64,000 nucleotides of DNA from positions 591,001 through 655,000 of the forward strand of contig NZ_CP051428.1 in NCBI RefSeq assembly GCF_012676905.1, in the 5' to 3' direction. Below the pieces are notes generated by a model that saw nothing but the letters and a program-made list of their open reading frames with translations, had not been told where the DNA came from and ran no database searches. The position numbers and the translations under genes were made by a program. This stretch comes from Paenibacillus albicereus. GTDB lineage: Bacteria; Bacillota; Bacilli; Paenibacillales; Paenibacillaceae. Of this stretch, positions 9,466 through 18,218 are shown piece by piece (position 1 is the first letter of the stretch; each line of letters begins with the position of its first letter).

Positions 9466-10218
9466 ATGAATTCTCCGCAGCTTGCGCAGCTCAAGAGGCT
9501 CAAGAACGAAATCACCCGATTCATGATGATGTATAAATTCGCCCTGGACGAGATGGAGACGAAAATCGAGATCCTCAAGGAGGAATTTCAGCTCCTCCAC
9601 GACTACAATCCGATCGAGCATACGAAATCGCGCGTGAAGTCGCCCGAAAGCATCATCAACAAGGTGTCTCGCAAAGGCAGCGAGCTGTCGCTGGCCTCCA
9701 TCAAGGAGTCGATCCAGGACATCGCCGGCTTGCGCATCACCTGCTCGTTCGTCTCCGACATCTACCGCATCCGCGACATGCTCAAGGTGCAGCAGGACCT
9801 CAAGATCGTGCAGGTCAAAGACTATATCGCCCAGCCCAAGCCGAACGGCTATCAGAGCCTGCATCTGCTCGTCGAGGTGCCGGTCTACATGTCGGACCGC
9901 CAGGAAAAGGTGCTCGTCGAGGTGCAGATCCGCACGATCGCGATGGACTTCTGGGCGAGCCTGGAGCACAAGCTGTATTACAAATACAACAAAGCCGTGC
10001 CGGACCATCTGCTCCGCGAGCTGAAGGAGGCGGCCGACTCGGCGCGCGCGCTCGACCTCAAGATGGAGCGTCTCCACCGCGAGGTGGAATCGCTGCAGGC
10101 GGAAGAGGAGGAGCACGAGGACTTCCTGCCCGCGCTGCTCGAGAACCCGAGGGGGCAGCAGCCTGACGGGCCTTCGCAGCTGCTGCGCTTGCTGGGGGGC
10201 GACTTCAGCGGGGGATGA
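9466..10218 (+). CDS. Small alarmone synthetase, (p)ppGpp synthetase RelQ/YjbM or RelP/YwaC type
   Basis: A 250-residue single-domain RelA_SpoT synthetase with no hydrolase, TGS or ACT domain. Signature segments in order are HTKSRVKSPESIINKV, IQDIAGLRITCSFVSDIYRI, QPKPNGYQSLHLLVEVPVYM, EVQIRTIAMDFWASLEHKLYYKY. It transfers pyrophosphate from ATP to GDP/GTP as a transcriptionally induced alarmone source. It is about 35 residues longer than the usual ~210, owing to an acidic, Gly/Gln-rich C-terminal tail. The start follows AAGGAG. The choice between the RelP and RelQ subgroups is left open. Confidence 0.93.
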   Translation: MNSPQLAQLKRLKNEITRFMMMYKFALDEMETKIEILKEEFQLLHDYNPIEHTKSRVKSPESIINKVSRKGSELSLASIKESIQDIAGLRITCSFVSDIYRIRDMLKVQQDLKIVQVKDYIAQPKPNGYQSLHLLVEVPVYMSDRQEKVLVEVQIRTIAMDFWASLEHKLYYKYNKAVPDHLLRELKEAADSARALDLKMERLHREVESLQAEEEEHEDFLPALLENPRGQQPDGPSQLLRLLGGDFSGG

Positions 10219-10237
10219 TCTCGCCCGCCGAGGCTTG

Positions 10238-11113
10238 TCAGCTCGGCTGGACGGCGCCCTGGATCATGGATCCGGTCCGGCTCGCCTCGAACGCCTCCGC
10301 CGGCTCGGTCCGAGCGGCCGGCGCGAGCGGATCGTACGGCGACTGCTCCGTCTCCAGGCTGTAGGCCAGCAGCACCCAGGCCGGATCGCTTTCGTCGCGG
10401 CAGCGGTCGCGGTCCTCGCCGCTCTCCGCCTCGTGGTACTGCCTGGCGAGAGCGCACCGCTCGCGCAGCCGCTGCCGGAGCGCCTCGATCGCCGCGGCCT
10501 TATCCTCCTGCGAGGTTTCCAGCAGCCCGAGCGACGCGCATGGCGCCGCGGCCACGGCCTGCAGCTCCTCCAGCGTCTCGGCGTTCAGCTTGCAGCGGTG
10601 AAACGGTCCGAGCAGCAGCTGCGACTCCGGCTGGAGCCGGAACACGCAGCCGTACAGCAGCTCGTACGCGCCTCGCGTCTCCCGTGCGGACGCTCCGGAC
10701 GGGGAAGGCGGGGCGGCTTGCTGCGGCTGGATATAGTAGCCGGCGAACCGTTCGCAGAACTGCTCGTAGTCGCGGGTGAACGCCTCCATCTCCTTCCAGA
10801 CCCGCTGGAGGTCAGCGCTGTACAGCGGAGGCTTCCGAAGCAGCGCGAGCAGAAAAAAATGCCGTTTGAGCTCTCGTTCCATCCACGTGTACTTCACCTC
10901 GCTCAGCTGGGGATCGCCGCTGCAAATGCGCTCGCGCACCTGCAGCAGCCACTCCTCCGGCAGCGCCTCGTGGAGCCTCGTCTCCAGCTCGGCCATATAG
11001 GCCGGCAGGCCATCCCGCAGCTCCAGGCCGGGCGCCGCCAGCGGCCGGTACAGCTGATCCGCCTCCTCCGTGCCTCCTGAGCCGCCCAGCCACTCCTTCA
11101 ACCGGTTCATCAT
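10238..11113 (-). CDS. Hypothetical protein, 291 aa
   Basis: A soluble, charged protein without signal peptide or membrane span. The best-defined stretch is WMERELKRHFFLLALLRKPPLYSADLQRVWKEMEAFTRDYEQFCERFAGYYI (about 80-130). Its aromatic/aspartate spacing faintly recalls the DxVWH...Y..FC signature of glycine-rich-domain proteins; I do not claim membership. The C-terminal half is acidic and Arg/Glu-rich. I chose the ATG at 11113 because GAGAGG lies just before it; an upstream ATG at 11158 lacks support. It is convergent with the alarmone synthetase, 19 bp apart. Confidence 0.7.
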   Translation of the reverse strand: MMNRLKEWLGGSGGTEEADQLYRPLAAPGLELRDGLPAYMAELETRLHEALPEEWLLQVRERICSGDPQLSEVKYTWMERELKRHFFLLALLRKPPLYSADLQRVWKEMEAFTRDYEQFCERFAGYYIQPQQAAPPSPSGASARETRGAYELLYGCVFRLQPESQLLLGPFHRCKLNAETLEELQAVAAAPCASLGLLETSQEDKAAAIEALRQRLRERCALARQYHEAESGEDRDRCRDESDPAWVLLAYSLETEQSPYDPLAPAARTEPAEAFEASRTGSMIQGAVQPS

Positions 11114-11335
11114 CCGCCGCCTCTCTCCCTCCGTGTTTTCGTCCCTGTCGTATTCCAAGCGATCTATTACCCGCTATTACCCGGCCGCGGCCGATTTCCA
11201 TCAGTGCGGGCAGGGAAAGTTTCGCGCATGGAAGAACGGGCGAGGCCGTGTCGGCCTGACGTCTCACGAAATGCGCCCGCCGCTCGAACCAAGGCCCGGC
11301 AGCGCCGCCGCCTGCTTGGTCTTGGCGGCCGCGGA

Positions 11336-11380
11336 CAGCAAAAAGAACAAGCCCGGAGCCGAGTAGGCTCCGGGCTTGTT
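11336..11380 (-). terminator. Terminator of ltaS (first copy)
   Basis: A perfect 15-bp stem AACAAGCCCGGAGCC (11346-11360) with 11366-11380 and a 5-nt loop. On the minus strand it is followed by TTCTTTTTG. It lies 7 bp beyond the ltaS stop. Confidence 0.85.
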
Positions 11381-11386
11381 TCGGTG

Positions 11387-13291
11387 TCATTCGCCGCCGG
11401 AGGCGGCAGGCTCCGCTCCGCCATGCTCCGGCAGCGCGGTCATGTAGCTGTCGGACAGGCGCAGCAGCTCGAGCGCGCGGTCGTAGTCGTCCTGGCTGGC
11501 GCCGTCGGCGGGCTGGCCGGACTTGAGCGCGTAGCGCGTGCCGTCCTCGTAGCCGACGCCGGGGATGTACAGCGAGCCGGAGTTGAGGAAGGAGCCCGAT
11601 GGCAGGTAATACCGCTGCGGAATCAGGTTGGCCTGCTCGTTCAGCAAGTCCTGTCCGAAGTGGATCTGACCGTCCAGCGAAGCGCCGGCCAGATTGGCGA
11701 TCGTCGGCAGCAGGTCGACCTGGCCTCCGAGCGTATCGAAGCGGCGCGGCTCGGTCACGCCCGGGGAGGCGATCATCAGCGGAATGTGGATCATTTCCGG
11801 ATAGCCGTATTCATGGCCGTAGATTTCCGCCATGAGCTCCTTGTCCTTGCGGTCGAGCGAGAAGATCGGCAAGCCCTGATGGTCGCCGTAGACGACGAGC
11901 AGCGTGTCCTCCCACAGGCCGGACTGCTTGAGCCCCTCCACCAGCTGTCCGAAGGCGTAGTCGGCGTAATGCTGGGAGCGGATGTAGTCTCCGACGAGCG
12001 TATCCTCGTAGCGCTCCGGCAGGACGAGCTCCTGGCCGGCCGGCAGCTCCGGCGTCAGCGTGAACGGATGATGCGCCGTCATGGCGATGAGCTGGGCATA
12101 GAACGGCTTGCCGGATGCGTCCATCTCCTTCAGCTTGTCGAGCGTCTTGGCATAGAGCACCTCGTCGTCCGCGCCGAAGTAGACGGATTCTTCGTTGCCG
12201 AAAAACGGCTTGTCGTAGAACCGGTCGAAGCCGACGGCCTTGTACAGCTCGCGGCGGTTCCAGAAATCCACGACGTTCGTGTGGAACGTCGCGCTGTCGT
12301 AGCCCTGCGCCTTGAGCAGCTTGGGCAGGCTCGGCACGTCCTTGTAGGCGTAGTCCATCGTGGCGGCGCCGCTCTCCGGAATGTAGAACGACGTATTGAC
12401 GACGAACTCGGCGTCGGAGGTGTTGCCTTGGCCGACCATCTGGTAGAAGCGTTCGAAGTAGAAGCTCTCCTGCGCGAGCTTGTTCAAGTTCGGCGTCGCT
12501 TCCTGCCCGTCCAGCTTCAGGCCGATCAGGAAATTCTGGAACGACTCCAGCTGCACGACGATGACGTTCTTGCCCTTGGCGGCTCCGAAGTAGGCCGGCT
12601 GCGCCGGCTGCTGCAAGCCCTTGAGCTCGTCGATGCGGGCTTGAGTCACTTCCTCGGGCTTGAGCAGCTCCTCCTCGCTGCCGTTGTCGAGCAGGGCATA
12701 GGCCTCGTAGTTGAGGATGCCCATGTCCTCGGCTTTGGTATGCTCGTTCATGCTGGCGCGGTTGGGCAGAATATTGAACAGGCAGAGCGCGACGGAGGCG
12801 ACGACGACGCCGGCGAATGCCATCCTCCGGCGGCTGCGGACGGAGGATGGCGCGCGCTCCGTCCGGAACAGCTCCTTGCGGCCGCGAATGAGCATCCAGG
12901 TCAGGATGACGATGTCGAGGAAGATCAGCGTATAATACGGATCCATGAGCGAGAACACGCTGTTGCTCACGGCAGTCACCTGATTGACCTGCTGCAGCGC
13001 GTGCCAGGTGGCGATGACGCCGTAATATTTATGATACATGAAGACGGAGAAAAGAATGCCGGTCAGCGCGGCGTCCGCGATGACGTAATAGAGCAGCTTG
13101 CGCTTGCTCGCGAACATCTCGATCAGCCCGAAGATGAGCCAGGCGAACGGCAGCTCGGTAATCAGGATCGCCCAGGACGGGCCGTCGGCGAAGATGACGA
13201 ACCAGGTCAGCATGCTTTTCAGCAGCAGGATGACGGAAAAAAATAGAAAAGGCCGGCTCGTCAGCAGCCGGGTCGCACCATTTTGCCTCAC
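11387..13291 (-). CDS. ltaS: Lipoteichoic acid synthase family protein (copy 1)
   Basis: A 634-residue LtaS-type enzyme: five N-terminal membrane helices (about 15-190) followed by an extracellular sulfatase-fold domain. The catalytic threonine context GQGNTSDAEFVVNTSFY is present, as are the metal-site segments VVYGDHQGLPIF and MTAHHPFTL. It polymerises glycerol-phosphate from phosphatidylglycerol onto the glycolipid anchor. The start is GTG at 13291 behind AAGGAAG. A second LtaS lies 5 kb away, and an ECF sigma operon between them may control envelope synthesis. Confidence 0.93.
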   Translation of the reverse strand: MRQNGATRLLTSRPFLFFSVILLLKSMLTWFVIFADGPSWAILITELPFAWLIFGLIEMFASKRKLLYYVIADAALTGILFSVFMYHKYYGVIATWHALQQVNQVTAVSNSVFSLMDPYYTLIFLDIVILTWMLIRGRKELFRTERAPSSVRSRRRMAFAGVVVASVALCLFNILPNRASMNEHTKAEDMGILNYEAYALLDNGSEEELLKPEEVTQARIDELKGLQQPAQPAYFGAAKGKNVIVVQLESFQNFLIGLKLDGQEATPNLNKLAQESFYFERFYQMVGQGNTSDAEFVVNTSFYIPESGAATMDYAYKDVPSLPKLLKAQGYDSATFHTNVVDFWNRRELYKAVGFDRFYDKPFFGNEESVYFGADDEVLYAKTLDKLKEMDASGKPFYAQLIAMTAHHPFTLTPELPAGQELVLPERYEDTLVGDYIRSQHYADYAFGQLVEGLKQSGLWEDTLLVVYGDHQGLPIFSLDRKDKELMAEIYGHEYGYPEMIHIPLMIASPGVTEPRRFDTLGGQVDLLPTIANLAGASLDGQIHFGQDLLNEQANLIPQRYYLPSGSFLNSGSLYIPGVGYEDGTRYALKSGQPADGASQDDYDRALELLRLSDSYMTALPEHGGAEPAASGGE

Positions 13292-13394
13292 GATGGCAGA
13301 CTTCCTTTCGGGTCGGACTGGTATGCGCTTGCTCCATCAATACGGCCGGCGGATCAGGCCGATCCGGGCCAAAAAGCTCTACAGGCTAGTGTAC

Positions 13395-13423
13395 ATTATG
13401 AAGCGGCCTCTCTGCCTTGTCAA
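13395..13423 (-). promoter_or_regulatory. Sigma-A promoter of ltaS copy 1
   Basis: On the minus strand TTGACA (plus 13418-13423), a 17-bp spacer and CATAAT (plus 13395-13400), about 100 bp upstream of the GTG start. The -35 is perfect and the -10 matches five of six bases. Confidence 0.75.
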
Positions 13424-13574
13424 AAAGCAGGAAACCATGCCAGAGCGCGTGAGAGTCAGGAAATATAAGGAAATTGAGGCGATTCAAGCTTTTTTTCCGC
13501 CAGACGGATACAACTCGGGGCTCTCCTCCGTCTATCGGATAGCTGCAGCAAGGAAGGAGGAGCGGAAAAACGAG

Positions 13575-14183
13575 ATGGGGATTCCGGAATCCAAGCGATA
13601 CAAGCAAATCTTCTACGACTATTACCCGGGCGTGCTCCGCAAGCTGGCCGCGCTGCTGCGCGACGAGAGGCTGGCGGAGGACCTGGCTCAGGAAACGTTC
13701 CTGAAGCTGTACCGACAGCCGCCCGACAATCTGGACGCCCCCGGCGCCTGGCTGCATCGGGTCGCGACCCGGCTCGCCTATGACCATATGGACAAAGCGG
13801 CGCGCGACCGCCGGCTGACGGAAAAGCAGGAGCGGGAGCTGGCCGCGAGCGTCGGCGCTTCTCCGTCGGGAGAGGCCGAGCTGATGCGCCGGCTCGATCA
13901 GGAGGAGGTGCGGCAGTGGCTGGACGGCCTGCCGGAACGCGACCGCAAGGCGCTGCTGCTCCGCTACTCCGGGTACAGCTACGCGGAGATCGCCGAGGAG
14001 CTGAGCATGCGCCCGCCGCTCGTCGGCACGATGCTCGCGAGAGCGACCGACAAGCTCCGGCGCTGCGCGGAGCAGGCCGGGGCGGATGGCGGAAAGTCGG
14101 CCGGACCGGCTCCCGGCAGCCGAGAGAGACGCGTGGATGCGTCGCCGGAGGCCGGCTATCGAAGCCGGCTGGAGCTTCATTAA
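13575..14183 (+). CDS. ECF-family RNA polymerase sigma factor (SigX-like)
   Basis: A 202-residue ECF sigma factor. Region 2 spans about 9-75 (YKQIFYDYYPGVLRKLAALLRDERLAEDLAQETFLKLYRQ), and region 4 about 120-172 with helix-turn-helix YSGYSYAEIAEELSMRPPLVGTMLARATDKLRR. A 30-residue arginine- and glycine-rich tail follows region 4 and is not part of the fold. ATG 13575 sits behind GGAGGAG. The next gene, 30 bp on, encodes a membrane protein with a short cytoplasmic N-terminus, the usual position of the anti-sigma factor. The operon then continues with an ABC exporter. Confidence 0.9.
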   Translation: MGIPESKRYKQIFYDYYPGVLRKLAALLRDERLAEDLAQETFLKLYRQPPDNLDAPGAWLHRVATRLAYDHMDKAARDRRLTEKQERELAASVGASPSGEAELMRRLDQEEVRQWLDGLPERDRKALLLRYSGYSYAEIAEELSMRPPLVGTMLARATDKLRRCAEQAGADGGKSAGPAPGSRERRVDASPEAGYRSRLELH

Positions 14184-14213
14184 GAGAACAGGAGACAAAG
14201 GGAGGACGAGCGC

Positions 14214-15428
14214 ATGAAGGAGCAGGATCGCCGTCTCCGACAGCCGCAAGCGGACGGAGAAGGCAGCGGAGCGGACCAGCCCATAGCGTCCGCCCGCACG
14301 GACCGGGCCTGGGAACGGCTCATGCAGGCGATGGAGCAGGAGCCGATATCGCCGGCCTGGGCGGAGCTGGAGCGGCAGGCGGAAGCACAGGAAGAGGCGC
14401 TGCGCGCCGAGAAGAGGGAGCAGGCGGCAAGCCTGGCTCGAATCGAGGAGGAAACGAACATGAATGAACCGATGCTCGAAACGAAGAAATCTGCCGGAGC
14501 GGAAGGCGCCGCGCCGAGAGCGCGCCGCATGGGCGGCCGCGCGCGCCGCTGGATGGCCGGAGTTGCGGCGGCGGCCGTCGTCGTGACGGCGGTCGCGACG
14601 CCGATGGGCAACAAGGCGCTGGCCGCGCTGCTCGGGCAGTTCCGCATGGAGCAGGTGACCGAGGTGAACGAGGCGGACCTGCAGCAGCTGTTCAACAGCG
14701 TCTTCCAGGAAGGCGTATCGGAGGAAGCCGTCAACCGCTACGGCGAGTTCAAGGTCGAGACGGGAAGCAGCAGGGGCGAGATGGGACGCCAGGAAGCGGA
14801 GCAGGCGGCAGGCTTCGCGCTGCTGCCGGAGTCGCTGACCGGCAAGCAGGACAAAATCTACCTGAGCGCCTCCCAGAACCTGAGCCTCAAGCTTGACGTG
14901 GAGGAGATCAACGCGACGATGAAGCAGCTCGGCGCGACGAAGCTGTTCCCCGCCAGCGTGGACGGCAAGAAGCTGACGCTCGCGATCGGACCGTCGGTCA
15001 GCTATTCGATCGGCACGGACAGCATGAGCATGAACGTGCAGCAGCTGAAGACGCCGGTCGTCGACGTGGAGGCGGGCGTGGACCTCGAGGACGCGGTCGA
15101 GACGGTGCTGAAGTTCCCGCTGATGCCGGAGCAGCTCAAGCAGAGCCTGTCGAGCTCGCAGCTGCTTACGAACGGAGAGCTTCCGCTGCCGGTGTTCACG
15201 GACGAGGACAGCAAGGCGGAGCGGCTGCAGATCGGCGGCGTGCCGGTCATCGTCACGGAGCGCCATTACGGCGAGGACAGCTTCAACAAGGAAGCGACCT
15301 TCGTCAAGGACGGCGTCATGACCGTCGCCTCGATGTATCAGAGCGTCGGGGACCAAGGTTCTCCGACGACGCGCGAGCAGGCGGACGCCTGGTTCTCCAA
15401 GCAGCTTGAGGAGCTGGTCGGAGCGTGA
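14214..15428 (+). CDS. Probable membrane anti-sigma factor (RsiX-like)
   Basis: 404 residues: a charged cytoplasmic N-terminus (1-105, including TDRAWERLMQAMEQ typical of anti-sigma zinc-less modules), one membrane helix (RRWMAGVAAAAVVVTAVATPMG, about 107-128) and a ~275-residue extracytoplasmic domain. The outer domain contains repeated beta-rich segments (LMPEQLKQSLSSSQLL, GGVPVIVTERHYGEDSF). It lies directly downstream of the ECF sigma gene, so it probably sequesters that factor until an envelope signal arrives. The stop overlaps the GTG start of the ABC ATPase by 4 bp (GTGA), implying translational coupling. Family assignment rests on context and topology. Confidence 0.75.
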   Translation: MKEQDRRLRQPQADGEGSGADQPIASARTDRAWERLMQAMEQEPISPAWAELERQAEAQEEALRAEKREQAASLARIEEETNMNEPMLETKKSAGAEGAAPRARRMGGRARRWMAGVAAAAVVVTAVATPMGNKALAALLGQFRMEQVTEVNEADLQQLFNSVFQEGVSEEAVNRYGEFKVETGSSRGEMGRQEAEQAAGFALLPESLTGKQDKIYLSASQNLSLKLDVEEINATMKQLGATKLFPASVDGKKLTLAIGPSVSYSIGTDSMSMNVQQLKTPVVDVEAGVDLEDAVETVLKFPLMPEQLKQSLSSSQLLTNGELPLPVFTDEDSKAERLQIGGVPVIVTERHYGEDSFNKEATFVKDGVMTVASMYQSVGDQGSPTTREQADAWFSKQLEELVGA

Positions 15429-16375
15429 GCGCCTTCGCGATCCAGACCGAGTCGCTGACCAAGCAGTACCCGAACGGGCGCGGCTGCAGCGACGTCACGA
15501 TTACGGTGCGGGAAGGGGAAGCCTTCGGCTTCCTCGGCCCGAACGGCGCGGGCAAGAGCACCTGCGTCAAGATGCTGGTCGGCCTGATCTTCCCTACGGA
15601 AGGTCGGGCTTCGCTGTTTGGACAGGAGGCGGGCACGGTCGAGGCGAGGCGGCTCATCGGCTACCTGCCGGAGCTGTACCGCTATCAGGAATGGCTCACC
15701 GGCGACGAGGTCGTGCGGCTGCATGCCAAGCTGGCCGGACTGACCCGAGCCGAGGCGGACCGGCGCGTGCCGGAGCTGCTGGAGCGGGTCGGGATCGGCC
15801 TGCGCTCCCGCGACCGGGTCAAAGGGTACTCCAAAGGCATGCAGCAGCGGCTCGGCCTCGCCTGCGCGCTCGTATCGGACCCCCGTATCCTGTTCCTGGA
15901 CGAGCCGTCCTCGGCGATGGACCCGATCGGACGCAGCGAGGTGCGGCAGCTGCTGCATGAGCTCAAGGGGCAGGGCAAGACGATCTTCCTCAACTCGCAT
16001 CTGATGGAGGACGTCGAGGCGCTGTGCGACCGGGTGGCGCTGCTGAACAACGGCCGCATCCTGCAGCAGGGGCTCGTCGAGGACGTGCTGCAGCAGCGGC
16101 CGCTGTGGCGGCTGCGGCTCGGCGGCTACGCGCCGCCGCTGCTCGACTGGCTGCGCGCGGAGACAGGGATCTCCGTGCGGGAGGCGGAGGCGGCTGCCGA
16201 CGGCACGGCCGTGCTGGAGGCGGAGCTGGCGGACGAGGAGCAGGCGGGCTGGCTGCACGCAGTGCTGATCGGCCAAGGCGCGACGCTGTACGAGAGCGCG
16301 CGGGTGCGCACCAAGCTGGAGGAATGGTTCGTCACCGAGCTGTCCGGCAAGAGCCATAGGGGGGAGAAGGCATGA
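15425..16375 (+). CDS. ABC transporter ATP-binding protein
   Basis: 316 residues with Walker A GPNGAGKS (about 37-44), signature YSKGMQQRLG, Walker B RILFLDEPSSAMDP and the H-loop LNSHLMEDVE. The C-terminal extension resembles that of NosF/CcmA-type exporters (YDSARVRTKLEEWF-like end). GTG start overlaps the anti-sigma stop, and its own stop overlaps the permease start (ATGA), so three genes are translationally coupled. Cargo unknown; membership in a sigma-factor operon suggests envelope stress or antimicrobial export. Confidence 0.9.
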   Translation: MSAFAIQTESLTKQYPNGRGCSDVTITVREGEAFGFLGPNGAGKSTCVKMLVGLIFPTEGRASLFGQEAGTVEARRLIGYLPELYRYQEWLTGDEVVRLHAKLAGLTRAEADRRVPELLERVGIGLRSRDRVKGYSKGMQQRLGLACALVSDPRILFLDEPSSAMDPIGRSEVRQLLHELKGQGKTIFLNSHLMEDVEALCDRVALLNNGRILQQGLVEDVLQQRPLWRLRLGGYAPPLLDWLRAETGISVREAEAAADGTAVLEAELADEEQAGWLHAVLIGQGATLYESARVRTKLEEWFVTELSGKSHRGEKA

Positions 16376-17277
16376 GCATCATCTGGAGCATGACCTGGAA
16401 GGAGCTCTTCCGCAAGCGCGTCGTCCTGCTGACCGGGCTGATGACGGCCGTCTTCCTGATCGCCTACTGGTTCATCGCGTCGACGATCGGCGGCGAGGTC
16501 CGCCAGTTCGGCCTGAACGAGAGCGACCCGATGTACGTCATCGAACGCTTCACCCGCGGGATACTGATCCTCAGCCTCGGCTTTTTCTTCAGCACGTTCG
16601 TCGTGGCCTTCCTGGCGATCTTCAGCAGCTCGTCCGTCATCTCGGGCGAGGCCGAGCTCGGCGTGCTGCAGGCGCTCATGCCTCGCCCGCTGCCGCGCTG
16701 GAAATGGTACGCCGGCCGCTGGCTCGGCTACGTCAGCTTCGGCATGCTGTACGCGCTCGCGCTGTTCTCGGCGATCCTCGGCATCGCCGCGGTGCATGCG
16801 GGAGTGCCGCGAGACTTCGGCTCGCTGCTGATCGCCTACCTGCTGTTCGCCTCGCTCGTGCCGCTGCTCGTGACCGTATCGATGCTCGGCTCGACATTCC
16901 TGTCCGGCATCGGCAACGGCGTGCTCATGACGATGCTGTACGGCGGAGGCTGGCTGGGCGGCATGATCGACAAGGTCGCGTCGCAGTTCGCCTCCCTTCA
17001 GCCGGGCGGGCCGGGCACGGGGTTAGGCGACTCGCTCAGCACGATCTCGGGGCTGCTGTCGCTGGCGATGCCGACCGACGGGCTGCAGCGCATGATGCTG
17101 GACCGGCTGTTCAACCTGTCCGGCATCTCGGATCTGATCGGCCTGAGGGTCGACGACATGTTCGTCATGCTGGGCGTCGGCTCGGCGCCGACGCCGGCTT
17201 TCCTCGGCTACGCGGCGCTGTACACCGCAGCCGCGTTCGCGATTGGCGTCCTTCGGTTTCGGCGCAAGGATCTGTAG
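16372..17277 (+). CDS. ABC transporter permease (ABC-2 / NosY-like)
   Basis: 301 residues with about six membrane segments and the ABC-2 start MSIIWSMTWKELFRKRVVLLTGLM. The segment SGEAELGVLQALMPRPLPRWKWYAGRWLGYVSFG (about 85-125) is typical of NosY/YhaP exporters. A ~45-residue polar loop follows KVASQFASLQPGGPG. It pairs with the overlapping ATPase gene. No terminator follows, so the operon may extend into the next gene 176 bp downstream. Confidence 0.88.
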   Translation: MSIIWSMTWKELFRKRVVLLTGLMTAVFLIAYWFIASTIGGEVRQFGLNESDPMYVIERFTRGILILSLGFFFSTFVVAFLAIFSSSSVISGEAELGVLQALMPRPLPRWKWYAGRWLGYVSFGMLYALALFSAILGIAAVHAGVPRDFGSLLIAYLLFASLVPLLVTVSMLGSTFLSGIGNGVLMTMLYGGGWLGGMIDKVASQFASLQPGGPGTGLGDSLSTISGLLSLAMPTDGLQRMMLDRLFNLSGISDLIGLRVDDMFVMLGVGSAPTPAFLGYAALYTAAAFAIGVLRFRRKDL

Positions 17278-17453
17278 GGTAGTAGAGGAAAGGAAAGCGG
17301 ACCGGACCGAAATGATGCCGTGTTCCCATTCGATTCCAACGAAGGGCCTGCAACCCTGCCCGGCCGGAATCCGTTTAAGAGGGCAAGGCGGAGCGGCAGC
17401 GGCAAGAGGACGGAAACGGCATCCAGGACACGCGGAAAAGGGGGCGGCGGCGC

Positions 17454-18035
17454 ATGCGGACGGGAGCGGCGAGATGGATCGGCTTGGGCGTCATGGCGGC
17501 GGGCCTGCTGCTAGGCGCGGCGGGCTGGTATTTCAACCAGGACGAGCCCGGCAACGTGGCCGACGCGGCCGCAGGCCAGCCGAGCGCGCAGCATGTCGTC
17601 TCGACCGGCGACGAGGAAGAGCTGCTGCAGCGGCTCGGCATCCGGCTGGAACGGCCGGATGCCGAAGCGCTGCCGCCCGGACCGCAGGGGCTGAGCCAGG
17701 TGGGCGAGAATGTCGCCCGGCGCAACGCGGAGCGGTCTTATCCGTGGCTCGCCCGCAGCGCCGACTCTGTCAGCAGCGCCTTGCGCCTCATGACGAGCCG
17801 CGACTTCCGCAGCTTCTCCCCGGAGGCGCTCGCCGCCAACCCGCAGCTGCGCGAGGCGGGACGGCTGAGCCGCACGCCCGTCTACATCGTCACGTTCCGC
17901 GGCGTGCAGGCGCCGGTCGGCATCCAGGGACCGCCTGGGGGCGGTCCGGACGGCAGCGGCGGCTCGCTCCGCGAGGCCAACGTCGTCGTCGACGCCTTTA
18001 CCGGCGTGCCGCTGCTGAGCTACAGCTACAGATGA
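17454..18035 (+). CDS. Hypothetical exported/membrane-anchored protein, 193 aa
   Basis: The N-terminus MRTGAARWIGLGVMAAGLLLGAAGWYF is a positively charged start plus one hydrophobic helix, giving a signal anchor. The remaining ~165 residues are predicted outside the membrane: AERSYPWLARSADSVSSALRLMTSRDF, then a Gly/Pro-rich loop GIQGPPGGGPDGSGGS and a final beta strand NVVVDAFTGVPLLSYSYR. ATG 17454 has AAGGGGG upstream. The 176 bp before it carry no promoter I can support, so it may belong to the ECF operon. Family not recognised. Confidence 0.75.
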   Translation: MRTGAARWIGLGVMAAGLLLGAAGWYFNQDEPGNVADAAAGQPSAQHVVSTGDEEELLQRLGIRLERPDAEALPPGPQGLSQVGENVARRNAERSYPWLARSADSVSSALRLMTSRDFRSFSPEALAANPQLREAGRLSRTPVYIVTFRGVQAPVGIQGPPGGGPDGSGGSLREANVVVDAFTGVPLLSYSYR

Positions 18036-18037
18036 AC

Positions 18038-18088
18038 AGAGGGCTGTGCCCTCCTGCCGATTGGATCGGCGGGAGGGCACAGCCCTCT
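18038..18088 (+). terminator. Terminator ending the ECF sigma/ABC operon
   Basis: A very long stem: AGAGGGCTGTGCCCTCC pairs with its complement, and the arm extends through GCCGA/TCGGC to a TTGGA loop (about 23 bp). TTGAGTTTTT follows. Confidence 0.85.
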
Positions 18089-18218
18089 TGAGTTTTTAGA
18101 CCCCGTCAGCGTGTGTTTGCGAGCAGCGCAAGTGGCGTGAAGGTAGTGGAATCCCGTGAGCGGACGTCTGGGCTGCGCAAGAGAAAGCGAAAGCATTTCA
18201 TCTGCTCGCCCGGGCGTT

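Noticed and set aside
13292..13574. Autoregulatory ECF promoter before the sigma gene
   Set aside because: A GGAAAC-like -35 occurs but no CGT -10 lies at the required 16-17 bp distance.
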